Of a DNA stretch of 10,299 nucleotides, positions 1-8,243 are shown one piece after another. The notes below the pieces were generated by a model that made no database searches, was not told the origin of the DNA, and saw nothing but the letters and a program-made list of their open reading frames with translations. This stretch comes from Gammaproteobacteria bacterium. Its GTDB lineage: Bacteria; Pseudomonadota; Gammaproteobacteria; Xanthomonadales; Xanthomonadaceae. Positions within the stretch are counted from its first letter, which is position 1. Each line of letters opens with the position of its first letter. Location of the stretch: contig JAHEBG010000002.1 of the NCBI GenBank assembly GCA_024642445.1, positions 1 through 10,299 on the forward strand, read 5' to 3'. The position numbers and the translations under genes were made by a program.

Positions 1-1672
1 AGGCATTTTTATAGGTGCTTTCGCCGTATTCGCTGGCATCCATGCTCACCGGGAAAGCCACATCGGGCGTAACCGCAGCATTCTGGGTGGTGCCGCCATT
101 GATGCGGAAAAACTGGGCAACCGTCATATGCAACTCGCCCAGTGGCATGGTTTTGGCCTGTGGGTGACGGTTAAAATCCACCACCTGCTGTACCGTGCCT
201 TTGCCGAACGTGGGTTCGCCGATGATCAAACCGCGACCGTAATCCTGAATGGCTGCTGCGAAAATTTCGGAAGCCGATGCCGAGGAACGGTTAACCAGAA
301 CAGCCAAAGGGCCGGTCCAGGCAACGCTGGGGTCGGAGTCGCCACCCACTTCAATTTCGCCATTGCTGCTGCGCACCTGCACTACCGGTCCCTGCTTGAT
401 GAACAGACCGGTCAATTCGATGGCTTCCGGTAAAGCGCCGCCGCCATTGCTACGCAAATCCATGACCACGCCGTCAACATTGTCGTTTTTCAGCTCGGTC
501 AACAGCTTGCGCACATCGGAGGTTGCCGAACGAACATCCGGATCGCCTCGGCGTGCAGCCTCGAAATCCAGATAGAAGGCCGGCAACTCGATGATGCCAA
601 TGCGCTTGCCGCCGGCTTCAATAATTTTTTTACTGGCGGCCTGCTCTTCCAATTTGATTTTGTCGCGCACCACTTTCACGATTTTTGGGGTAGCGTCGGC
701 GCCTTCATCACTGGACTGGATATCCAATCGAACAATGCTGCCCTTCGGGCCGCGGATTTTTGCGACCACATCGTTGATGCCCCAATCCACCACATCCACC
801 ATCGGACCGTCTTCGCCCTGGCCTACCGCCAGAACCCGGTCACCGGATTTGATCTTACCGGTTTTCTCGGCGGGACTGCCGGGCATGATGGTACGGAACA
901 CCACGAAGCCGTCCTGCTCCTGCAGTACCGCGCCCACACCTTCCAAGGAAAGCTTCATGCCCATATTGAAATTGTCGGCGCTGCGCGGCGAGAAATACGC
1001 CGTATGCGGATCAATGGCATTGCCGTACGCGTTCATGAAATTCTCGAACACTTCCTGAGTATCCAGTTGGTGCACGCGTCGCGACAGATCGCTGTAGCGC
1101 TTGTCGAGGGTTTTACGGATTTCAGGCATTTCACGGCCCGCCAGCTTCAGGCGCAGCACATCGTTTTTTACCGATTTGCGCCACACTTCATTGATTTCTG
1201 CCTCGGAGCCCGGCCATGCGGCGTCTTCGCGGTCGTAATTGTAGGATTCCTTTACGGTGAAATCGAAATCCTGCTTCAACACGGCGCGCGCATAGGCAAT
1301 GCGCTGATCAACCCGCTGCACATAGGTTTTGAAAATGGTGAAAGCCGGGGTGAAATCCTCATTTTTGATGGCATCGTCGAATTTGCGCTGCCATGGGGCA
1401 AATTGCGAAATGTCGCTTGCCAGAAAAAACATCCGATTGCCGTCCAGTGTTTTCAGATAATTGTCGTATATCTGTTCGGAGAGGGCATCGTCCAAGGGCA
1501 GAGATCGGTACGCAAAATCACTTGCCGACAAATATCCGTACATCAAGCTGCCGGCAACGGCCTGCGCCTGCGTGGGCTGCAAGTCAACAGCATCGGATGA
1601 CTTCTGGCTGGCAGCAATGGCAATTGCCAGGGGCAACAAAGCGGACAGGACGAGCAGATTGCGTTTTTTCAT
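1..1672 (-). CDS. prc: Tail-specific periplasmic protease Prc (C-terminal processing peptidase, S41A), 3' end off the window
   Basis: This is a serine protease of the periplasm that recognises non-polar C-termini. In E. coli Prc trims FtsI and, with NlpI, degrades the peptidoglycan hydrolase MepS. The reading frame starts at the ATG at 1672-1670, preceded by GAGG at good spacing, and stays open to base 2 (557 codons visible). A lysine-rich N-terminus and a short hydrophobic stretch (about residues 5-21) form the signal sequence. A PDZ domain covers about residues 240-330, around SLEGVGAVL. The S41 domain holds the catalytic Ser466 in SASASEIF, Asp477 in QDYG and Lys491 in EPTFGKGTVQ; the Ser-Lys spacing of 25 equals that of E. 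coli Prc. The last visible residues follow VTPDVAFP, so the C-terminal domain (roughly the last 100-150 residues) is missing only because the window ends. It lies 67 bp downstream of lipA on the same strand, with no strong terminator between them, so it may be read from the lip operon. Family assignment is secure. Confidence 0.95.
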   Translation of the reverse strand, partial: MKKRNLLVLSALLPLAIAIAASQKSSDAVDLQPTQAQAVAGSLMYGYLSASDFAYRSLPLDDALSEQIYDNYLKTLDGNRMFFLASDISQFAPWQRKFDDAIKNEDFTPAFTIFKTYVQRVDQRIAYARAVLKQDFDFTVKESYNYDREDAAWPGSEAEINEVWRKSVKNDVLRLKLAGREMPEIRKTLDKRYSDLSRRVHQLDTQEVFENFMNAYGNAIDPHTAYFSPRSADNFNMGMKLSLEGVGAVLQEQDGFVVFRTIMPGSPAEKTGKIKSGDRVLAVGQGEDGPMVDVVDWGINDVVAKIRGPKGSIVRLDIQSSDEGADATPKIVKVVRDKIKLEEQAASKKIIEAGGKRIGIIELPAFYLDFEAARRGDPDVRSATSDVRKLLTELKNDNVDGVVMDLRSNGGGALPEAIELTGLFIKQGPVVQVRSSNGEIEVGGDSDPSVAWTGPLAVLVNRSSASASEIFAAAIQDYGRGLIIGEPTFGKGTVQQVVDFNRHPQAKTMPLGELHMTVAQFFRINGGTTQNAAVTPDVAFPVSMDASEYGESTYKNA

Positions 1673-1739
1673 GTGTGCCTCGTTTTAATACTTCCATTGT
1701 GCGCCGAAAAGCGCAGATTGCCATAGGCCAAAAGTTGGT

Positions 1740-2729
1740 TTAGGCGCTCACGAAACCCGCATCCATGGCCATTCGGTCGGCATGGTAACTGGAACGTACC
1801 ATCGGTCCTGATGCGACATGGGTAAAGCCCAATTGGTTCCCGAAGGATTCGATTTCTGCGAATTCTTCAGGTGTCCAGTAGCGCATTACCGGGTGATGGT
1901 GGGGGGTGGGTTGCAGATATTGGCCTACGGTGATCATGTCGACATCATGGGCACGCAAATCACGCAAAGTATCCTGCACTTGCGCCATGGTCTCGCCCAA
2001 GCCCAGCATGATGCCGGACTTTGTGGGCACGCCGGGGTTGGCGGCCTTGAATTCCTTCAGCAGACGCAACGACCACTGGTAGTCTGCGCCCGGCCGAACG
2101 TTGGGGTACAGATGCGGTACCGTCTCCAGATTATGGTTGAACACATCCGGCGGTGCCTGATTAAGCAACTCCAACGCCCTTTCCATGCGGCCTTTGCCCC
2201 GGAAATCGGGAGTCAGGATTTCGATTTTGATGGCCGGACTCAAACGCCGGATTTCAGTAATGCAGCGGGTGAAATGCTCTGCACCGCCGTCGCGCAAATC
2301 GTCGCGGTCCACCGAAGTGACCACCACGTAACGCAGATGCATATCGGCGATGGTTTTCGCCAGATTCAAGGGCTCGTCGGCGTCGGGCGGTTTCGGTCGA
2401 CCATGTGCCACATCACAAAACGAACAGCGGCGGGTACAGACTTCCCCCAAAATCATGAAGGTAGCGGTGCCGTGACTGAAACATTCGTGGATATTCGGGC
2501 AAGACGCTTCTTCGCAGACCGTGACCAGCCGGTTTTCACGAAGCTGTGCTTTCAGTTTAGCCACCGCATTGCCTGAAGGAATCCGCACTCGGATCCAACT
2601 GGGCTTACGCAGCACCGGCGCCGCTTCGAAACTGACCGGGCTACGGGCGATTTTGCTTTCACCCAACTGTTTCACACCGGTTTCAAGCGAGGATAGCGTT
2701 TGCGCTGCAATGGTTTTATCTTTGCTCAT
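1740..2729 (-). CDS. lipA: Lipoyl synthase (radical SAM)
   Basis: LipA inserts two sulfur atoms into protein-bound octanoyl chains to form the lipoyl cofactor of pyruvate and 2-oxoglutarate dehydrogenases and the glycine cleavage system; it acts in the cytoplasm. The 329-residue protein has the expected length. The auxiliary [4Fe-4S] cluster ligands are Cys72, Cys77 and Cys83 in [14 protein letters not shown]. The radical SAM cluster ligands are Cys98, Cys102 and Cys105 in CTRRCSFC. The auxiliary-cluster serine lies in the RSSYHAD motif near residue 313, close to the C-terminus. Other family blocks are visible: [40 protein letters not shown] and QYLQPTPHH. The ATG start overlaps the TGA stop of lipB by 4 bp (ATGA). 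The Shine-Dalgarno match in front is weak, so translation is probably coupled to lipB. The stop is TAA. Identification is certain at family level. Confidence 0.98.
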   Translation of the reverse strand: MSKDKTIAAQTLSSLETGVKQLGESKIARSPVSFEAAPVLRKPSWIRVRIPSGNAVAKLKAQLRENRLVTVCEEASCPNIHECFSHGTATFMILGEVCTRRCSFCDVAHGRPKPPDADEPLNLAKTIADMHLRYVVVTSVDRDDLRDGGAEHFTRCITEIRRLSPAIKIEILTPDFRGKGRMERALELLNQAPPDVFNHNLETVPHLYPNVRPGADYQWSLRLLKEFKAANPGVPTKSGIMLGLGETMAQVQDTLRDLRAHDVDMITVGQYLQPTPHHHPVMRYWTPEEFAEIESFGNQLGFTHVASGPMVRSSYHADRMAMDAGFVSA

Positions 2730-3412
2730 GAACGGCTCAAGGATTCCGTGTACAAGGTTTCAGGCAGATTGGCAGACCAAACGGGACCCAGCCCAAGCTG
2801 CAATGACAGCTGTTCGACCAGTTTCGCTTCGACTACCGGCAAGGTTACATCTATGCCCAATTCTACCATCTGCGTTACTGCCAAACCGTGAAATCCGCAG
2901 GGATTAATCCCCGAAAACGGCGCCAGATCCATGTTGACATTGAATGCCAGTCCATGAAAACTGCAGCCGTGGCGAACACGCAGACCCAGCGCGGCAATCT
3001 TGGCCTGCCCGACATAAACACCCGGAGCGCCCGAACGGCGCGCCGCAAGCACGTGCCAATGGCTCAACGTATCAATGATTGCCTGCTCAATACGGTTCAC
3101 CAACTCGCGAACCCCCAGTCCCAAGCGACGGATATTGACCAGTGGATAGGCCACGATTTGGCCGGGGCCATGGTAGGTGACCTGCCCGCCGCGATTGCAG
3201 CGGATTACCGGGATATCGCCCGGCAATAATACGTGCTCAGGCTTGCCGGCCTGGCCCTGAGTGAACACCGGTTCGTGCTGCACCAGCCAGAGCTCGTCCC
3301 TATCGGGCAGATCGGCGCGCTCCGCGGTATGCCGCTCCATGGCATCCCACACCGGCTGATAGGGTTGCAGTCCAAGCCGGCGCACCTGCCAAGTGGGCGT
3401 TATAAGGTCCAC
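2726..3412 (-). CDS. lipB: Octanoyltransferase (lipoyl(octanoyl) transferase)
   Basis: LipB moves the octanoyl group from acyl carrier protein to a lysine on lipoyl-domain proteins, giving the substrate that LipA then sulfurates. The protein has 228 residues, close to the family norm. The [12 protein letters not shown] block (residues 74-85) is the hallmark. The acyl-thioester cysteine is Cys172 in SGINPCGF and the partner lysine is Lys138 in [20 protein letters not shown] precedes the cysteine, as in E. coli LipB. The start is a GTG at 3412-3410, inside the last codons of the ybeD-like gene (13-bp overlap), with a GAG-containing Shine-Dalgarno a few bases upstream. A second in-frame GTG at 3385 has no ribosome site. 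The 3' end overlaps lipA by 4 bp. Such tight packing implies one transcript, ybeD-lipB-lipA. Confidence 0.97.
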   Translation of the reverse strand: MDLITPTWQVRRLGLQPYQPVWDAMERHTAERADLPDRDELWLVQHEPVFTQGQAGKPEHVLLPGDIPVIRCNRGGQVTYHGPGQIVAYPLVNIRRLGLGVRELVNRIEQAIIDTLSHWHVLAARRSGAPGVYVGQAKIAALGLRVRHGCSFHGLAFNVNMDLAPFSGINPCGFHGLAVTQMVELGIDVTLPVVEAKLVEQLSLQLGLGPVWSANLPETLYTESLSRS

Positions 3413-3675
3413 TTGATCTCGGGATGGGCCCGCAACGCTGCGTGCGCGGCTTCATATTGGGCACGGTCCTGCGCTTTGAATTGCACGCTGATGGAAACGA
3501 AACGGCCGGCACTTGAGGCCCGGCTGGACACGGTTTCGTGCAAAACCGTTAAGCCCGCCTGCTGCAATTCGTGCGGCACAGCGGTTTCCAAATGCGCACT
3601 GGCACTGCCCATGGCGGTGATTTCAAATACACCGGGAAAGCTAAAACCTTGAGTTTTGGGGGATTCACTGCTCAT
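3400..3675 (-). CDS. ybeD: DUF493 / YbeD-family small protein
   Basis: This is a small cytoplasmic protein of the DUF493 family. Its structure in E. coli is a ferredoxin-like fold resembling ACT-type regulatory domains; its role is unsettled, and a link to lipoate metabolism rests mostly on its constant place beside lipB. From the ATG at 3675-3673 the protein has 91 residues (E. coli YbeD has 87). The start [13 protein letters not shown] aligns with the family's FPTPFTYKVMG block, and the segment [20 protein letters not shown] matches the central strand and helix. The C-terminus HPEIKWTL overlaps lipB by 13 bp. The start needs care: the only strong Shine-Dalgarno (GGAGG) sits one base before this ATG, closer than usual. 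An in-frame GTG at 3747 would add 24 residues, but those do not resemble the family. It is the first gene of the lip operon. Confidence 0.88.
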   Translation of the reverse strand: MSSESPKTQGFSFPGVFEITAMGSASAHLETAVPHELQQAGLTVLHETVSSRASSAGRFVSISVQFKAQDRAQYEAAHAALRAHPEIKWTL

Positions 3676-3734
3676 ACCTCCATTATCGGGGCATTTCAGG
3701 TAAAACCCAAGGGCAACCCCCTGTCTTTCGGCAC

Positions 3735-3740
3735 ATTTTA
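3735..3740 (-). promoter_or_regulatory. Possible -10 element for the ybeD-lipB-lipA(-prc) operon
   Basis: On the minus strand this hexamer reads TAAAAT, five of six matches to the sigma-70 -10 consensus. It would place the transcript start near 3728, about 50 bases before the ybeD ATG at 3675. No convincing -35 hexamer lies at the usual distance, so an activator or a weak promoter is possible. A start here would exclude the upstream GTG at 3747 as the translation start. Seen by eye only. Confidence 0.3.
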
Positions 3741-3756
3741 TTAACACCGGTTCCGT

Positions 3757-3762
3757 TACACT
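3757..3762 (+). promoter_or_regulatory. Possible -10 element for the M3 peptidase gene
   Basis: The hexamer TACACT (in GTTACACTAG) resembles the -10 elements common in gammaproteobacteria. It would give a transcript start near 3769 and a short leader of about 23 bases before the ATG at 3792, with the ribosome site GAGGT at 3780-3784. The region where a -35 would lie (about 3734-3740) is AT-rich but matches the consensus poorly. It overlaps the -10 proposed for the divergent ybeD operon. Confidence 0.35.
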
Positions 3763-3791
3763 AGAAAGCTAATCCAACCGAGGTAACACCC

Positions 3792-5954
3792 ATGCATAAA
3801 CGCCCGATTGCACTTTCCATAGCACTCGCCCTAGCCACCGCCAGCGGCGCTTTGGCCGACACTGCCACGGCTGCCGACGCCACTCAAGCCAGTAAAGCCA
3901 TGAATCCGTTCTTCCATACCAGTCCTCTGCCCTACCAATTCCCCCAGTTCGATAAAATCACCAACGCCGATTACGTGCCGGCCTTTGAAGAAGGCATGAA
4001 GCAAGGCGCGGCTGAAATCGAAAAAATCGCCAACAACCCTGAAAAGCCGAGCTTCGAAAACACCATTGTGGCCATGGAAAAATCCGGCGAAATCCTGGAC
4101 CGTGTTTCGACCGTGTTCTATAGTCTTGTCGGCACCAACACCAATGACGAAATGCAGGCAATCCAGGCGCAAATGGCGCCGAAACTGTCGGCCTATTCCG
4201 ATGCCATCAGCCTGAATGAGAAACTGTACGCACGGGTTAAAGCACTTTACGATCAAGTCGATGACCTTGGTCTGGACCCAGAATCCAAACGCTTGCTGGA
4301 GCGCTACCACACCGACTTTGTCCGTGCCGGCGCGCAATTGAGTGCTGAAGACAAAGTCAAGGTCAAAGACATCAATTCACAAATGGCCAGCCTGCAAACG
4401 CAGTTCAGCCAGAACGTGCTGAAGGAAGTGAATGCCGCTGCCATTATTGTGGACAGCAAGGACGACTTGAAAGGCATGTCCGATTCCGACATAGCTGCCG
4501 CCGCTGCCGTAGCCAAAGCCCGCGGAATGGAAGGCAAGTATGCTATTGCACTGCTCAACACCTCAGGGCAGCCGGCACTGGATTCATTGAGCAACCGCGC
4601 CCTGCGCGAGCGTATCCAGAAAGCCTCCATCGCACGCGGCAGCCAAGGCGGTGAATTCGACAACCGTGAAATCTTCAGCAAAATCGCCAAACTGCGTGCC
4701 GAACGCGCCGCCATCATGGGCTATGCCAATCATGCCGAATATGTGCTGGAAGACGCCACCGCTAAAACCACCGATGCCGTGAATGAAATGCTGTTCGGCT
4801 TAGCCCCTGCCGCTGTAGCCAATGCCAAGAAAGAAGCAGCGGACATGCAGAAAGTGGCGCAAGCCGAAGACAAAAACTTCAAATTGGAAGCATGGGATTG
4901 GGCGTATTACGCGGAGAAAGTCCGCGCAGAACGCTATGCATTCGATGAATCGCAGCTTCGCCCCTATTTTGAAATGAACAATGTCCTGGAAAACGGCGTA
5001 TTTTATGCCGCAGAAAAACTGTACGGACTGACTTTCAAAAAACGTACCGATCTGCCCCTGTACCACGAAGACACATCTGTCTATGAAGTGTTCGATGCCG
5101 ACGGCAAACATTTAGCGTTGTTCATCGCCGATATGTACGCCCGTGGCAACAAGCGCGGCGGCGCATGGATGAATGCCTATGTCTCGCAAAACGGGCTGAC
5201 CGGAACCACCCCTGTGGTGGCCAATCACTTGAATGTACCGAAGCCACCCAAAGGCGAGCCAACCCTGCTGACCTTCGATGAAGTAACCACCATGTTCCAT
5301 GAGTTCGGCCATGCCCTGCATGGCATGTTCTCGAATGTGAAGTATCCGCGTTTCGCCGGCACCTCGGTACCGCGCGATTTCGTTGAATACCCGTCACAGG
5401 TCAATGAAATGTGGGCAACCGATCCCGCGATTCTGAGCAATTATGCCAAGCACTATCAAACCGGCGCGCAGATTCCACAGGCATTGCTCGACAAGGTGCA
5501 AGCTGCGGCACAATTCAATGAAGGCTTCCGTACCACGGAATATCTGGCGGCTTCAATCCTTGACCAAGCCTGGCATCAAAAGGAAGTGGAACAACTGCCG
5601 GACGCCGACGGTGTGTTGGCGTTCGAAGCAGCCGCTCTGGATGAAGCCGGCATCAACTTCCCACTGGTGCCGCCACGCTACCGCACAACTTACTTCAGCC
5701 ACATCATTGGCGGGTACTCGGCCGGTTATTACTCGTACCTGTGGAGCGAAGTCCTGGATGCCGACTCGGTGGAGTGGTTCAAGGAAAACGGTGGCCTGAA
5801 ACGCGAAAACGGCGATCACTTCCGTAAAACCCTGCTGTCTCGTGGCGGCAGCGAAGATGCCATGAAGATCTTCGAAGATTTCCGAGGCCGCGCCCCGGAC
5901 ATTCAACCGTTGCTGAAACGCCGCGGTTTGACCGCAACACCTGAAACCGAATAA
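3792..5954 (+). CDS. dcp: Secreted M3 family zinc metallopeptidase, peptidyl-dipeptidase Dcp type
   Basis: Dcp-type enzymes remove dipeptides from the C-termini of peptides. The protein has 720 residues, against 681 for E. coli Dcp; the extra length is an N-terminal signal peptide (basic HKR, hydrophobic core about residues 6-20, likely cut after ASGALA at residue 22), so it should act in the periplasm or outside the cell. There is no lipobox cysteine. The mature N-terminus NPFFHTSPLPYQFPQFDKI is typical of Dcp/oligopeptidase A proteins. Zinc ligands are His503 and His507 in HEFGHALH, with catalytic Glu504, and Glu532 in RDFVEYPSQ, 29 residues after His503 as in E. coli Dcp. The C-terminal substrate-binding block HIIGGYSAGYYSYLW begins at His637. 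A good ribosome site (GAGGT) lies 7 bases before the ATG. It stands alone on the plus strand between two minus-strand operons and ends in a strong terminator. Oligopeptidase A (PrlC) is a less likely alternative, since that enzyme is cytoplasmic. Confidence 0.93.
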   Translation: MHKRPIALSIALALATASGALADTATAADATQASKAMNPFFHTSPLPYQFPQFDKITNADYVPAFEEGMKQGAAEIEKIANNPEKPSFENTIVAMEKSGEILDRVSTVFYSLVGTNTNDEMQAIQAQMAPKLSAYSDAISLNEKLYARVKALYDQVDDLGLDPESKRLLERYHTDFVRAGAQLSAEDKVKVKDINSQMASLQTQFSQNVLKEVNAAAIIVDSKDDLKGMSDSDIAAAAAVAKARGMEGKYAIALLNTSGQPALDSLSNRALRERIQKASIARGSQGGEFDNREIFSKIAKLRAERAAIMGYANHAEYVLEDATAKTTDAVNEMLFGLAPAAVANAKKEAADMQKVAQAEDKNFKLEAWDWAYYAEKVRAERYAFDESQLRPYFEMNNVLENGVFYAAEKLYGLTFKKRTDLPLYHEDTSVYEVFDADGKHLALFIADMYARGNKRGGAWMNAYVSQNGLTGTTPVVANHLNVPKPPKGEPTLLTFDEVTTMFHEFGHALHGMFSNVKYPRFAGTSVPRDFVEYPSQVNEMWATDPAILSNYAKHYQTGAQIPQALLDKVQAAAQFNEGFRTTEYLAASILDQAWHQKEVEQLPDADGVLAFEAAALDEAGINFPLVPPRYRTTYFSHIIGGYSAGYYSYLWSEVLDADSVEWFKENGGLKRENGDHFRKTLLSRGGSEDAMKIFEDFRGRAPDIQPLLKRRGLTATPETE

Positions 5955-5968
5955 TCGGGTTCTGCCAC

Positions 5969-5998
5969 AAAAAAGGCCGGAGCAATCCGGCCTTTTTT
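5969..5998. terminator. Bidirectional rho-independent terminator
   Basis: A perfect 6-bp GC stem (GGCCGG at 5975-5980, CCGGCC at 5987-5992) encloses a 6-base loop and is flanked by six A on the left and six T on the right, so the pairing could extend to 12 bp. It lies between the convergent ends of the M3 peptidase gene (5954) and dacA (6019) and has a T tract for transcripts from either side, so it can stop both. Confidence 0.93.
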
Positions 5999-6018
5999 AT
6001 TGCCTGTTAACGCTTAGC

Positions 6019-7233
6019 TTAGAGCGAATCCCACCACATCAGGAACCCGTCCCACAAGCGCCCGAAGAATCCGGCTTCAGCCACTGCTGTTTTGGCAACC
6101 AATGGCGCTTCGGCAATGACTTTGCCATCCAGGCTGATTTTCAACGTACCCACCTGCTGGCCGGCTTTCAATGGCGCGATGATGTACTTCGGCACATCGA
6201 CGTTGGCTTTCAAGGCATCGAAACGGCCACGGGGCACGGTCAGGCTGAACGGAGTAGCCACAGCCAAGGCAGTGCTGTTGTCGGCGCCTTTCCAAACGCG
6301 CGGCGTGGTAATGATTTTATCCGGTGTGTACAAAGTGCGGGTTTCGAAGAAGCGGAATCCCCAATTCAGCAATGCCAGATTGCCGTCTTCACGCAAGCGG
6401 AAGCCCTCACGTTGGGAGGTGGTCTGGATACCCAGCACCACCGAAATCAAACGCTGCTCACCGCGCTTTGCCGATGCCAAAAGGCAATAGCCGGCGGCGG
6501 CCGTATGGCCGGTCTTGATGCCGTCAACCGAGGCGTCCTTCCACAGCAGGCCATTACGATTGTGCTGGCGAATGCCATTGACCGTGTATTCCTTGATTTT
6601 GTTGTAGGCGTAAGGCTCGGGGAAATCACGGATCATGGCGCGGCCCAGCAAGGCCAGATCACGCGCAGTGGAGTAATGGTTCGGATCCGGAAGACCGTGC
6701 GGGTTATTGAAATGCGAATTGTTCATGCCGATTTTCTTGGCATAGGTATTCATCAATTCGATGAATGCCTGCTCGGAACCGGCCACATGCTCGGCCAGTG
6801 CAATCGCGGCATCGTTGCCGGACTGAATGACCATGCCGCGCTCAAGCTCTTCCAATGCCACCATGCTGCCCAGAGGCAGAAAGCTGGTGGAGCCGTCGGT
6901 GCCGCCACCGCCGCCGCGCCAGGCATTTTCACTGATCATCACCTGATCGGTGGGTTTGATTTTTCCGGCTTTGATTTCAGCCGCCACCACGTACGAGGTC
7001 ATAACCTTGGTGATACTGGCCGGCTCCATTCGTGCATCCGGATTCTGGCTGGCGAGGATTTGGCCGTTGTTGAAATCCATGACCAGCCATGAGCCGGCCA
7101 ATGCCGGTGCAGGTGCGGAAGGAATCTGCACGGCGGCGGGCGCAGCCGAATTCGGCACAGGTACGGATTGGGCCATGGCAACTGCCACTGCACAGACAGC
7201 GGCACTGGCCACCAGAACACGAGGAAAACGCAT
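6019..7233 (-). CDS. dacA: D-alanyl-D-alanine carboxypeptidase, PBP5/6 type
   Basis: This penicillin-binding protein removes the terminal D-Ala from peptidoglycan pentapeptides on the periplasmic side of the inner membrane, limiting cross-linking. The 404-residue protein has a signal peptide (cleavage likely after AMA, residue 21) and a Pro/Ala-rich stretch to about residue 45. The S11 transpeptidase-like domain then shows all three motifs: Ser73-x-x-Lys76 in EPASITKVM, Ser138-Gly-Asn140 in QSGNDAAIALAEH, and Lys240-Thr-Gly242 in DGIKTGHT. A beta-rich PBP5 C-terminal domain follows (about 290-380). The last residues, FFGRLWDGFLMWWDSL, form the amphipathic helix that anchors PBP5 to the membrane. 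A GGAG site lies about 7 bases before the ATG. It follows rlpA by 47 bp and is probably co-transcribed with it. Which of E. coli dacA/dacC/dacD is the closest counterpart cannot be decided here; the symbol follows the conserved gene order. Confidence 0.95.
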   Translation of the reverse strand: MRFPRVLVASAAVCAVAVAMAQSVPVPNSAAPAAVQIPSAPAPALAGSWLVMDFNNGQILASQNPDARMEPASITKVMTSYVVAAEIKAGKIKPTDQVMISENAWRGGGGGTDGSTSFLPLGSMVALEELERGMVIQSGNDAAIALAEHVAGSEQAFIELMNTYAKKIGMNNSHFNNPHGLPDPNHYSTARDLALLGRAMIRDFPEPYAYNKIKEYTVNGIRQHNRNGLLWKDASVDGIKTGHTAAAGYCLLASAKRGEQRLISVVLGIQTTSQREGFRLREDGNLALLNWGFRFFETRTLYTPDKIITTPRVWKGADNSTALAVATPFSLTVPRGRFDALKANVDVPKYIIAPLKAGQQVGTLKISLDGKVIAEAPLVAKTAVAEAGFFGRLWDGFLMWWDSL

Positions 7234-7280
7234 GGAAACTCCAAATATAAGGCGAGAGAAACGACCTGCCTATTTTAAGC

Positions 7281-8243
7281 CTATTCAGCGCTCACACGCA
7301 GGGCTTTCAGGCCTATTTGAGCCAATTTCTGCTGAACCTCGGCCAATCGGGCAGATTTTACCGGGCCGATGCGAACGCGCCAGACCGGATTGCCATCCAG
7401 CCGGTGCTTTTCAATGGATACGTCGTCGATATCTGCTGCATTCAGCCGTTTGCGCAGCGCCTTGGCATTGTCTTCATTGGAAAATGACGCAACTTGCAAA
7501 AGGACTCTTTGATTGCTCCCTGCGACGACCACAGCACTGGGTTGCACTGTGGCCATAGGCTGCCAAGTAGCATCGCTGATGGCTTCCACTTCAACCTTGG
7601 CGGTTCCGGTGCGATTGATGCCCAGCTTGCTGGCCGCGGCAAAACTCAAATCGATGACACGGCCCTCATGGAATGGGCCACGGTCGTTCACACGTACAAT
7701 CACCGATTGTCCGGTATCGAGGCGGGTGACCCGAGCATAACTGGGTACTGGCAGCGTTTTATGCGCGGCACTGAATTGGCACATGTCGTAGATCTCACCG
7801 CTGGATGTGGAACGCCCATGAAACTTGGTGCCGTACCACGACGCGGTGCCCCGCTCTTTGTAGCCCTTGGAGGAATCAAGCACGAAATATTTCTTTCCCA
7901 ATACCGTATACGGCGATCGGTTACCGTAGCGCGAGCGTGGCTCTTCGCGTGGCGTTGGCTCCTGCAACAGGGATACGTCCAACTCACCGTCCGGATGGGC
8001 ATCGGATACTCCCGGCGCATACAAGCCACCGCGGGTGTAATTGCGCTCATCGTGGTTCATCACTTGTCGGCAGACACGGGCATTGTTACTTTCAGCATCG
8101 GAGGGCGCGGACTGTGTGTCCGAATTGGATTTCGATGGCGGTCGTGGTGCCTGCTTTTGTTCGGGTTCAGGTCGACGCTCCGGCACGCTGCTGCAAGCAC
8201 CCAGAGCCAACGACAGAAGCGCGCAGGAAGCAAAGCGAATCAT
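7281..8243 (-). CDS. rlpA: RlpA, septal-ring lytic transglycosylase lipoprotein with SPOR domain
   Basis: RlpA is an outer-membrane lipoprotein. In Pseudomonas aeruginosa it cleaves glycan strands lacking stem peptides at the division site and helps daughter-cell separation. The 320-residue protein has a lipoprotein signal with lipobox LGAC (Cys17), then a long polar Pro/Glu/Ser-rich linker (about 20-60). A conserved lead-in (GGLYAPG, RYGNRSPYTVLGKKY) precedes the double-psi beta-barrel domain (about 130-220: GTASWYGTKFHGRSTSSGE). Likely catalytic residues Glu150, His161 (AAHKTLP) and Asp187 (VNDRGPF) are all present, so the enzyme should be active; E. coli RlpA lacks this activity. The C-terminal SPOR domain (about 247-320, VLLQVASFS to VWRVRIGPV) binds denuded peptidoglycan at the septum. 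The ATG overlaps the mltB stop by 4 bp (ATGA), and no good ribosome site stands in front, so translation is probably coupled to mltB. The stop is TAG. Confidence 0.95.
   Translation of the reverse strand: MIRFASCALLSLALGACSSVPERRPEPEQKQAPRPPSKSNSDTQSAPSDAESNNARVCRQVMNHDERNYTRGGLYAPGVSDAHPDGELDVSLLQEPTPREEPRSRYGNRSPYTVLGKKYFVLDSSKGYKERGTASWYGTKFHGRSTSSGEIYDMCQFSAAHKTLPVPSYARVTRLDTGQSVIVRVNDRGPFHEGRVIDLSFAAASKLGINRTGTAKVEVEAISDATWQPMATVQPSAVVVAGSNQRVLLQVASFSNEDNAKALRKRLNAADIDDVSIEKHRLDGNPVWRVRIGPVKSARLAEVQQKLAQIGLKALRVSAE

Noticed and set aside
1004..1600. Plus-strand open frame opposite the prc 5' half (198 codons)
   Set aside because: Antisense to prc with no ribosome site or known domain; low-complexity mirror of prc codons.
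1700..1715. Hairpin between lipA and prc as a terminator
   Set aside because: Only a 5-bp stem, with no T run after it on the minus strand; too weak to call.
1818..2576. Long open frame on the plus strand opposite lipA (252 codons)
   Set aside because: It lies wholly antisense to a lipA gene with all key residues, has no recognisable domain, and is the usual mirror frame of a GC-rich gene.
6412..7092. Plus-strand open frame opposite dacA (226 codons)
   Set aside because: The dacA frame shows all three penicillin-binding motifs, signal peptide and anchor; the opposite frame shows nothing recognisable.
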